Origin: Nautilus pompilius
Taxonomy: Eukaryota; Mollusca; Cephalopoda; Nautilida; Nautilidae
NCBI GenBank assembly: GCA_018389105.1
Contig: JACATO010002186.1
Location: 1,998,501-2,062,500, forward strand
Direction: 5' to 3'
Length of the DNA stretch: 64,000 nucleotides
The first letter of the stretch is position 1. Each line of letters opens with the position of its first letter. Positions 48,901-60,900 of this stretch are shown here, piece after piece. Position numbers and translations under genes: made by a program. The notes below the pieces were generated by a model. It was not told the origin of the DNA. It did no database searches and saw only the letters and a program-made list of their open reading frames with translations.

Positions 48901-51900
48901 AGTCAAAACATTAAATTACTGAGAATTAATAATTGGCATAAACTGGAGAGGCTTTATAACATCATGAAAATCAGACTTTAATGTTATACTGGGCACTTAC
49001 ATTGAATATGAAAGCATACACACTTTATAATCAAAACAAATTGCTGATGCAGTAGAATCTTTCTTATCCAGTAATCCAAATAATAGAAACACCCATTATT
49101 TGGAACAAATAATCATTAATTATTCAGAAAATTGTCTACATTCAAAATCACTGCCAAAGTTCCTGTGTTGGAATAAAAACTCTGATCTAGTAAAAGCTGC
49201 ATCAGTCGATGAAATATCACCAGAACATGCTATTTTTGCTCCAGTTTCTTACACCAAGCTTTTATAGTCATTTGCCAACTTCGTCAATCATTCTAACTGT
49301 CTTATTCACGTGGTGAATGTCAGAAGGAGCACAGCATGAGAAATTGAAGTGAAGAAGCATGTTTGTGACATTTTATTGATTGGAGCAGTTTTTACTCAGA
49401 CACCAGTAGTCACTGCTACAGTTGGTAGTAGACATGTTTTGTTTGCAAGTAACATATGAGTGAAGCAGCAATGGCCAATCCAAAAGATTCTTTTACCCAT
49501 ATTGCAGGTTCTAGTGTTGGTGGCTTTGGTAGTTGTGGCAGTTAGTGTGATAAAAGACTATTATCTACTGAGAGTAGTAAAGGAGTTTTGGCCAAGAAGA
49601 TGCATCCTGGGAAATTGAATGGTGGTGCAAAACAGCAGAGGAATGTATTAAGCATCCAGAAAAAAGTGGTGTGATTGAAAATGTTCTAACAATTACATGT
49701 TTATAAGACAATATACAATGATTTATTATGCCATACAATGTGTTTATTTGATATGTTTGTTTTATATGTAGTATATAGGTATTATACACTTTATACACAT
49801 CTTTATTAATCATTAGTGGGGGGGGGTAAATTTGCTTTGTAATGTACAACTTATGAAATATCAATTAACCAGCAATATTTATCTGTAACATCTTTGGTCC
49901 TGATCATTCTGGATAAGAGAGTTTCTACTGTATATATAACTTCACACACTGCAAGAGCATATTTTAATAATAATAATAACGCAGTGCAATATAGGCACTC
50001 TATTCAATGGTTTTTTCTGATTTCAACCATTTAAAAATATTTCCCAAAGTCTATGTATTTGTATGTATGTGCCTTTTGTTTTTTCTTCTATCAAAATAAT
50101 ATATTGGCAGAATGTTGCAATATATCAGAAGTTCTCAAAGTTTACATGAATTGAACAATTTCTCAGTGTTCTGGCTTTCCAGTAGGATTTGTTTTGAATT
50201 TTACTTATCAGCTGATTAATTGGTAATTGGCTATTTTGATAATTGGCACATCCCTAATTCTGGTGGGGTTTTTTTTTTTTGTTATATTTAAATAAATGAG
50301 GTTTATTTTACTTGATTTGTTTTATCTAATACTCTTTGTTAGCTTGAGCTGGCTACTTTGATTTAGTTAGCCCTGGCAAAGTGAAATATGTTGTGTAGGT
50401 GGGTTATGTTGGCATAGTTTCATCTTTAAGCCAGGCTTTAAGTATAGATTCTAGAATCCAAGGTGTTTTGGATGTACATGCTAGATTTTCTTCCTTTTTG
50501 ATCCATTCAGTAATTAGCAATTTCTTGGAGGTTATGAAAAACTTTATTTTCTAGCACTCAGTATTCATGGTGATACAAATAATAGTAGAAAATAGCACAA
50601 AAACTAATCTAAACAAACAGAAAAATTCAACAGAACATTAGTTAAGATTAATAAAGAGAAAATGTGAATAGTGGTATATTTATAGGTCATCACTAGTCTG
50701 GTGAATGGTTTATTCTCCTCTATTACATTGTTCTAATTGTATTTGCTGGCTTGGATCAATTAATGTTGGTGTAACAATTTGCATTGATTAATCACTTTAC
50801 AGGTGTGAATATCTTGACAAATTACATAAAGCTGTTTCTGAAATGGTGATTTTAGAAGAATATCATAAACCATAAATGTAGTTCAAAATAGTGCAGATTT
50901 TGAACTTGTTACTTTTTAAGTTTTTTTTTGAGCTAACCGTGATTGTTATATTGGGCTCTACATTATGATGAAGCTGGAGTATATTTAGGTTGTACTCAAA
51001 GATCTTGCTCAGCATTGTTATTGCTAATATTGCTAATAAGACTATTGACTATTGACTATGACCAACATGAATTGATTTACACTTAAAATTGAAACTAAAC
51101 TAATCTTTCTATTACCCATTTGTCTAATGTAATTAGACATTCACGTAGTTTTTATAAGAATTAGTCTTATATAATTTCAGATTGTTGGTAAATTTTAGTC
51201 TTTTATCCAATATTGATGCCATTTACATAGATTAAAACCAATGGTTCAAGAACAGATCCTTTGGAGGAGTATTCTTGTAAATTAATGAAGATAGAACAGC
51301 ACATTGCTTTCAGGTTAATAAATAATTAAGGAACCCAAACAATAAATTTCCATTAATGTTTGATAAGAGATTGGGGGGAAACTGTGTCAAAAGCTTTACT
51401 GAAGTCCAGGTTGGTAATATTAAATACATTACATTTATTGTTATTTTTTGTTACTTTATTTATAAATTCATATGTCCATTCTGGAACACATGTTGACCAT
51501 TCTTAGTACATTTTCATGTTTTATATGTTCAGTAGATTTGTTCTTAAACTACCTTTGTTAAACTAATCACTCAATAATTACTTGGATCTCTTTTATTGCC
51601 ATTCTTAAAAAAAAGGGGTGGGTATTTGCTTGCTTGCTTGCTTAGTGGTCCCCTTCCAAAGATTTCACAGTGGTTCAACCGTAGAAACTATATTGTTGGC
51701 TTATTTTTTTAAAATCTCAACAGTACTGGAAAGAGTGCTGCCCAACTAGATTTGTCTGTTTTGGGTGTATTTTGGATGTTTTCTGGGATAGTATTCAACA
51801 GTTGCAGCCTTGCATTTGGGGCATGTCTTTAAAGTGGTCACTCGTATACTAGGAGCATGACGTAGTCCGATAATCTTCACCTATAGATCCCTGGGTAATT

Positions 51901-54900
51901 TGTTAAAATATCTTTGCACCTTGATTATAATTTCTTCAAATCAAGGTGCGTGTTGCTTTCTGCAGACCAGTTTATACTGCATTCTTCAGAAATTGTAGGA
52001 AATATTTACTATTAATGAGGATCTTTACATGAAAGTGGTGTAATAGCAACATGGTACTTTATTGGATAAGAGCCTGATTAAAATTCTTCATAAGGGAATA
52101 GCTGATTTTATTCAGTTGCCACAAATTTTAGTTTTGGGACTAATATCATTGGAATCTGGTGGTTTTTCCAACATTAACATAATTATTTTGTGTTTATCCA
52201 CTTATTACAATATTGTCAAGTTTGTTACTATATAACCAGAATCTTGTTTAGTTAAAACACTGGTTTAAAAGTAATTTAATTTGACATAGCAAGTTCTTAC
52301 TCAAAGAAAATGCTGTCTTTTAAGTGTAAATACAAAAACACCAAAGTTAGTGATGAGTTTGGTCTTGAGAACATCTATTGGGTGAAGACAGATCTCACAG
52401 ACTAATGTCTACACTCCTATGCTTTGCAGTGTTTTATTTGAATTTTCATTTTATTTCCAGTTTTTTGAACTTTATCTTTTTTTTCATTTCTTTTTAAAAT
52501 ATGCTTTTCCAAGTTTCTTCTGTACATTTTCCCTCCTACTCTGACTGTTCAGCTTTATAAAATTTGAATTGCATATCAATTAAAGACCAGTTAAAAAAAT
52601 AACAAACTGCACTTTTTGATTACATGATTTAAGTTATTATTTAAATATGGTAAAGCACACTGTTAATTACAAATAGTGTACTTAGCAAAACAAACTTTTT
52701 CGCAGAACCTGTTTTCTAAACTGCTACATTCCAACAGCTTGTAACTTGTTGGCTCTTACTGGTTTTCTTGTAGAAAGGAAGAGGATTCATAGATCTATAC
52801 ATGGAAAAATAACCATTGTAGAAGAAACAGACTTATAGCTTTTATTAATAACTGTTTTGCTTTACAGGCACAATACTGCTGAAGAAGGTACAGATGGAGT
52901 GGATTTGTCTGCATCTTGCTCTTTTAACACAAATGACAAGTTGGCTTGGAAACAGGCTATTGATAGTCAACCTGAATACAAAGAACAGGACAGTACATTG
53001 GACATTATAGGTAGACTGCTGATTCATTAAGAAAACCTGCCTGACAACTTTAAATGACTATAAATTTTTTAAAATTGTTTTTAAAGATTTTTGTGAGGTA
53101 GAAAAAGTTGTTATGCAGTTTCTTGCTTGTTTTCTTATTGATAAGAACTGAAATAAACTTTGTAAGCTTGAAAATGTGTGAAACATTTGATGCTATTTTT
53201 AAAGAAAACCTGTCAGGTAAAGTGATGTCTTAAGGTGACAGGTGTTTCGTAAGCAGATGAATTTTTCTGTTTAGGGTCTAAGCAGATGTAGTTTTATAGG
53301 GATTCATAAAATGTCAATAGAACAATGATGGTGTATTGACTTATTTAAAATTATACTGGCTATCTGTTAAGTTCATATGCTATGTCAGTTTATTTACATA
53401 CTACTACTATATTTAATTATAAATGGGATTTAAAAAAAAACAATAAACAAAATCAGAAGCATACAAAAGGTCGTCTGGCATTCAATCTGTTAGTATTGTA
53501 AATATCTTATTGGGCCACAAGATCATGTTCAAATGTTTTTTTTAAATAGATTATTGAGGACAGATGAAAATTTTAGAATTCCAATTTTGATAAATCTCTC
53601 TAAATATTAATTGTGATAATGAACACACTTGGTGGGCCCTTTCTGTTTGATGGTTAATATATTGTGCCGTGGAAACTGCCCCAAAATAGCTTCATCAGTA
53701 TTGATCCTGCTAGGCAGCCTGCAAGCAACTTTGTCAAAATTACCAGACTGCTATGGTAACACAGGTTTGCTGGGATAGTAATTTGCTGATACTACAATTA
53801 CTACTGTATTTATTTATTTTTTAAATATATCTATGATGATTTTTTTATTCAGTAAACTTCCTTCAGAGAATTTGTGAGAATTACTTTATGGAAAACTGAT
53901 CACTGTTCTTCTCCAGGATCAGCAACATGATGATCATCTTGTGTATCAGCAATTAATTTGAAGCTTACAGGTGCATGGAAAAAAAAAAAAATCAATAGTA
54001 CAATAAAAAGAAAAACAAAACTACTGCCATCTTGGTTTGTTCTCACTCCACATATTTTAAAACTAAATATTGATTTCTTCAGTAGTATATCTTAACTGAC
54101 AGAACACTGAATAACTTATGTACCTTTTGTTGTGTGTAGTGTCTGACAGTGCAGTGTAGAAAGGCTATAATATGTCCACAAAGTAATATAAGAGCAGAAA
54201 GGGGTAACTAGATGTGTGCTGTGTTACATTATATTGTATTGTAATTTAATAGGTGAAATGAGAGACTGCAGTAAACTATGATGTATTAGAATAAATTATT
54301 TAGCAGATTTATGTTTGATATTCATTAGTTTTTAAATTTTGTTTTGAAAAGATATGTTTTTGGAAAAAAATGACTACCTAAACGAATAGGGTCTGGATAG
54401 TACCTGCTGACAGTTGAATGGAGAAATATGCATGCATTTATTGCACTTCCTTGACATAGAACTAATAATAATTTCAAAAAGAGACAACATATACAATAAA
54501 CATTATGAACAATCTCCAAAAAGATGATGAAAACTGAATTGTTCATTATGTTAACAATTTTTACAGATTTTTTTAAACAATTTTTTTCTTCTAAAAATAA
54601 TCGAATCCCTCTACCTATATAATTACTTTTAAAAAAACAAACTTGATGTTTACTTATAATGGTAATGGCAATAAATAATATACATTTTCAGGTTTAAAAA
54701 ATGTTTTGCAAATTAAAGTTGCTACATTAAAAGCAAAGTGAACTAAAGTACTCAGTTAAATATATTTCAGGAGGATCAAAAAAACTAGAAGAAGAATACT
54801 ATGAAGCCATTGCTGCTAATATTTACCATGAATTGATTGTTCAGAAACAGGACAAAGATTTCAAATGGAAGAATTCTGTAAAAGAGAAGTTTACAAAAAA

Positions 54901-57900
54901 GGTAATGAATGCATTTGTAGATGTAGAGTGAATTTCAGACAGGTACAAATTAAACACATTTGACCTACTGTTGAGTAGTAGACCTGTTTAGACATTTCTT
55001 TATTAGAGGGAAAATGTGGTTGACTGCACAACTTCCCAATTTACTTTTTGTCCGTTCATTACTCATCCATTGTGATTATTTACATATGTAACATTCCACT
55101 TTGAAAAGGAACTGCAACTGATATTATATATTGAAGAGGTATTTTGACACTTTAAATTTATACAATTGGTTTTTCTTATCATGTTCATTTGCTCAAGAAG
55201 TGGCTTGTACATGAAATATTATCAAGACTGGATTAGTCTGCGAGCTAGCTCTCCCATGATTTTAATCTCATGGAAGATGCTTGAGTAGAAAGCTGTGCCA
55301 ACTTGTCTAGTTAAGCCAGCAGTTTACATTGTCACTGCATGACACAGATGGTGTTAATGTTTTTGTATTTAGATAACCTACATATGTTGGAATGACTAAG
55401 AAGTAAAATAGCTTCATCCCTAAGTTCTATAAAAAAAAAAGTTCTATAAACTTATAGTTACCCTGTTTTACTGTTTTTTTTCAAGTTAATTTTGATTTTA
55501 AAATTTAAAATTTATTACAAAATTGCTGTTAGAAAGACTGTACCAGAAAAAGATTTTTGATTCAGCTAGTCCTTATTTAAATTTTCACACTACACAGTTA
55601 AATTATCCTTTAAATTATAGTATATCAATTTTTAACTCTTAAAAGCCAGTTTTGCTAGTCAAAAGACAAATGAATGTTATCTTTAAGGAATAAATGTTAA
55701 TCACTAGCATGTGGTGTTTTGTATTGTCACACATCAGTAGGAAAGGAGTGGAGTAGTATTCAGTCCTCCAAACCATGTTGCTATGCATCTGATCATAACT
55801 TTCTTTGCATAACATAAGGTATTTAGTGAGGATCTTTACCAGTTTGAAAGTATAAATTATTGAATATTTATTTTTTTATGATCAGTGTTTATCACTACTA
55901 TTTATATTAGTTAAAATATTTTTCTTCTCTGAATTTGCATATCCTCCCTTTCTGCATATCAAGCACTTTCATGTCCTGCAGTTCTATTTGTTTTGTTTTT
56001 GATTTAGAAGTTTGGTTGAAGATAAACACTAATTTTGTTTGAAAATTCTAGGTATTTCAATTTCAGTTGTTAGTGGGAAAACTTGGCAAAATCTGGATTC
56101 AGAATTGTTTCTGCATGATATAAGGACATTGTCAAGTTTCCATTTGGTTTCTATTAATGGTAACTCAATTCAATATTTATATGGTGTTTTTCTTTTTCCA
56201 CTGAAATTTAAATCATATCTTGCTGAATTTTCTGTCTTGCCCCATACAGGAGAAGGATAAGTCTCATGGCACAGTTGTGTTGGGGAACAAGGTGTCTCCA
56301 GGGACCATCTCTCAGATTCCAAGTTCCATGCTCAGTGAAGTGCCTGATCATGTGGTGGAGTTAGTGCAGCACATGTTAGAACAGAGGTTGGAGAACAAAC
56401 AGGATTTAAAAACTGAAAACAAACCAACACCCTCTAGTCATCAAGTTTTTCTCAACATCTGGGACTTTGCTGGTCAGGCTGCTTATTATACTACTCACCA
56501 GGTGAAAAAGATTACATTTCAATTTGCTTGTCTCTTTTTGTTAATTATAAATGATTGCAACATTGCCAGATTTATCGTTAATAGAGGTAGGGTAAACCAG
56601 CAGTTTAAAAATCAAATTGAAAGGCATTAATTTTCTTTTGGGGGTAGGCTTGTACAAATCCCTGCCAAAATAATTTGAACACCATAGGTTTTACTTGTAC
56701 ATTTTATAAAGTATCATTTCCAGTATTTGGCAGGCACTCCTTTTGCATTGTGTTGAGGTTTAGATTCTATGTCTAGATATCTAACACATTATCAATGATG
56801 ACATATTATGGTTTTTCCATAAAAATTAGAAGCGGTTTCTTTATTTACTGCTTTGAGATTGGTCTTGTTCATCTGGTTCTTAGTTATCTAAGCTGCTAAT
56901 CTGTGCTGTAAGGTCCAGGAAAGCAACTTCAGAGTGTCTTATAGTGTCTTCTAAGCAACATTAGTTCTTGATATATGGCATGTTGCTCATCTTTCTTCAG
57001 AATATGGTAATTGCAGTCGAGGACACCATATCTGATGCAGATAGGAAGAATGGATATGTAACCAACAGAATTTAGATATACATTAAAGAATGTATGAGCT
57101 GTTTTACTTCTATACTAAATAATGGCCTACATTATTGCACCAAATCCACCATACTTGAAAGTTAGTTGAAAATACACCAAATTTCCACAGATTTATCTTA
57201 GTGATGTTGATGCTGCAATAACATAAAGGGATTGCTGGTGGTCACTGTGAATTAGGCAGTCAATAGTTCTCTGCTTGCATTGTTACTGGCAGGACATCTT
57301 TGATGTTTATGTATTGGTAGATCTCTGATTTGGTGGAACATTTTGTATTGGGGGTCTGTTGCAGTCATATCATGTGATTTAAAATCCACATCTTTGGTGC
57401 TTTTTGGCAAGAGTGGAGCCCTTTTTACAACTTTTATTAGAGCAGACATAACTATGTATGTTAACACAGTTTCATTAAGTACCCTCAGTTTATTTGGATG
57501 CTGTAAATGAAATGAGCAATTATAGGAGCCTGAAACTCTTCCAAAGCTTTTTTAAAGTTATACTAAAGGAAACCTTGCAGTCATTTAGAGCAGTGCTTCT
57601 CAAACCATATGATGTGGCGGACCAGCAGGTGTTTTTTCCAATGTGCCACGGACCGGTACCATATTTCTGCCATATTATTATTATTTGTTTACGATCCGAG
57701 AAAATATTATTTGAAAATTCGTATTAATATTAATTTATACTGGAAAAACATAATGAATATAATCAGTTTTAAATTATTCCATGAATTAGAGTCAGGGCTA
57801 GTAGTAAAAAGAAGAAAAAGTGGATTGACTCATGAGTGTATCCAGCACACAAATGATTGGTTTGGTTTTTGCTTTTTGCTTTGTTCTGTTTGTTTTTTTA

Positions 57901-60900
57901 GTTTTAGTTTTAAAGTTTTACTTTTTTAAATACATTTTTTCTTTCTTTTTATATTTGGGTTTTTATGTTTATGTTTACAAAATTATATTTAGAATAACTA
58001 TAGTTTTTGTAGTTCCTCGGTTAGCAAGAAACAAGTAAGAAATGAAAATTGCACTGTAAATCAGAGTGGAGGAATGAGTGCAATATGCATTTCAGGCCTC
58101 ATCTGTATTGTCTTGAAAAGTTTAGGTTATTTTTTCTGCTAGATGACTAGTCATTTAAAAATATTGACATATACTTTTATTTATTTATAGATTTTGCAAT
58201 ATTTTGTTTTTTTTTCTATGTTAGAATATCTTCAATGTACTTAACTCATAAAATATTAACATTTTACTTGTGTAAGTATCCAGCGCATATTGACATGTTT
58301 TATTGCTCTTGGTGAGAAAATCTCCAAAATTTCTGTATAGACTTGTTTTTTATTAGAAGTTACATTCACACAGGATTCTTTATTTTATGTGTGACAAAAT
58401 CTTATGCTGTGCTAGAAAGATAAAAATCAAGAGAAGCATGATGGCATATTGTTGAATGTCTCAAACACATTTAGTATTCTACGCAGGTTAAACAGTTTGA
58501 CCTTTTTGTTGTATGATCAATCAGTGAAATTTGCAATCTGAAGCTATTTAACATTTTTTTGTGTGAAATGATGTGCATTCTTGATCCACTAGGTATTTAG
58601 GAATAATTCTTCTTTCCATACTTAGCAATTATTTAGGCTGTATGACTGTATTCTGCCACAAAGAGATAGATAGATAATTATATGATGATGTATTTCATTA
58701 CACATAAGTAACAGCAGTACACGATGAAAAATTCTCAGGTTTGTTTTTGAAGTCTCTGTAGTGATTTTTACACAGTGATAAAATGCAGCATTAAAATTTG
58801 TGACTTTGGTGTTTAATTTAGAATTTTTAGATGAATAAGCATGAAATGAAGCAGACATTTATAAAATCTGAATGCATAGGTAGATTGTTTGTCTGACAGA
58901 AGTGATAGTTTCATGATTTTTCTAATTACAGTTTTGTCTTATTTACTTAAAAATTAACAATCATTGTAATGCAAAGGAAGTGGCTTAACTCTCAGTATCT
59001 TTCTAATAAATTTAGCTTTGCTTTTGCTTTTTTTCAACTATTTAAATATGTAAGGATCTATTATTTTTTGTTTTTCAGGTCTTTCTCTCATCAAGGGCTG
59101 TGTATATTATTGTTTTTAATTTGTGCCAAGAATTAGTATGTTCAAAAGAAGAACATGGCAACACAGACCAGGTATTCTTAGAAAAAAACACTTGTAATTT
59201 TGAATATTAGAGTTGCTATTTTAAGTAGTGAAAACCTGTTGAAAAATTTCTACCATTTAAATAAGGAGTATTTGCACTGTCTATCATATTAAAACTAGAA
59301 AAAAAGAGGTTTGTTGTGTCATTTCATTGCCTTTTTAGATTCTGAATGTAATCTGGATATTTTGTCTATAGATATGCTAAAATATTTTCAATTTTTTTTC
59401 TTAACAGATAATATTGAAAATATTTTTAATCAAGAAATGTTAAATTATACTTAGTTAAAGTGAGTATTAGCAAATGGCCATTACTGCTTGATCGTTTAAA
59501 TGCAAGAAATGAATTCACTTATGAAATAAATTCCATAAATTGAGAAGCACATTCCAAAGTTGAAAAAATGTTTGCCAAGCTTGAATTTTCCCCACAGATC
59601 TGTGTAAATGCATCTCCCAAAGACTGTCTTCCATTATTAAGAAATAGATATAAAGTGTATCTCTTAAGTTGAATACATTTGATATGGTGCAGTATTTTTG
59701 TAGCAGCAAAGAGAGGTAGATGACTTATTTGTAGTAAGTTGAAAGCCAGCTTCATTGTGCTGTGGTAAAGCAGTTTATGTCAAGGGATGTGTTGCAATTG
59801 TTGCTGAATTAAAGATATAGGTTAAAATTACTTATCCAAACTATGGCAGCTTACCCCTTTCAGCAGAAAGACATCAAGTTGGCTAACTGCTTGCTTTATA
59901 TACTTTCTCACTCAGACTCTAGAGGAGGAGTTCTCCAGTCTTAGTTACATTGATTACTGGATGAGATCCATCCATGCGCATGCTGCAGAAAACACAAAGA
60001 ACAGCATCAGCAACACAACATTGTCACCACCTATATTTTTAGTGGGAACACATCGTAACAGTTTAGATCCTGATCCAGAAATGAGGAAAACACTGGTAAG
60101 TTTGCTGATGCTTTACACCTCGCAGTTTTGGCCCGTTTTACTTTATTTGGGAATACACTGTCCACTTCTATTAAATTACTAAAACCTTTTAGGAATATTA
60201 TGTTAATAAGCTACACATGGGTTAAAATATGTTTTCATTAAAGATTTCATTCTGTGGGACTCCAGGACAGTATTTACTGTATTTCATTGGAAAAATTATT
60301 CTTCAGTTAACAATTACATATACTGTGGAGAGATCCTAGGTACATAAAGACAAATGTTACAGGTTGAGAATCCCTTATCCGAAATCCTTTGGACCGAATG
60401 TGTTTTGGATTTTGGAATACAGATATACTAGCATAATTTGGTAGCTAACCCACTAGGGAGTGGGGCCTGGGCACAAGTTCATTTACAACATTATAACTGC
60501 ATATGGATACATATAGCTTACAGGTAGTTCTATGCAATATTTTAAAATCATTTTGTGCATGAAACAATAAGAAGAAGATGTACATTTAACTATCAGAAAG
60601 GTAAGCTATCACTACTGTAGGAGTATTTACGGGCCTTATTTGCACCAACAACAACAACCACGAAAAAAGCATAAAAATTACAGTGAGTAATGCGTGTACG
60701 TCAAGCATGTCGGAACCCACGTGTTGCCCAGGAACCACCTGGAATTTCCCAGTGAAGGTGCTCCAAAAGTATTTCTGATTTTGGAGCTTTTCGGTTTTCA
60801 GAATTTCAGATAAGGGATTCTCAACCTGTATTTCAAATTCCAAGATGATATGACTATTTGTATGGAACTTATTGTTTGTAATTGATATGTCTGTATTCCA

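Larger units (their letters stand above)
44930..50255 (-). mobile_element. BED-type hAT transposon, minus orientation, with nested insertions
   Basis: The left end TTTGGGATGTGCTGATTA at about 44928 and right end TTGGCACATCCCTAA near 50244-50257 are inverted partners. The decayed minus-strand transposase runs from a BED finger at about 48240-48456 (YFGIQKDSIKTKCKLCNQE, LQRKH), through 47000-47750, to the dimerisation region at 46764-46920. A mariner (45222-46532) and a pogo-like element (49050-49930) are nested inside. Target duplications of the hAT were not visible, so the outer boundary is inferred from the inverted ends. Confidence 0.7.

Noticed and set aside
49565..49864. Minus-strand frame of 99 codons
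   Set aside because: Lies inside a non-autonomous pogo-like element and has no recognisable motif.
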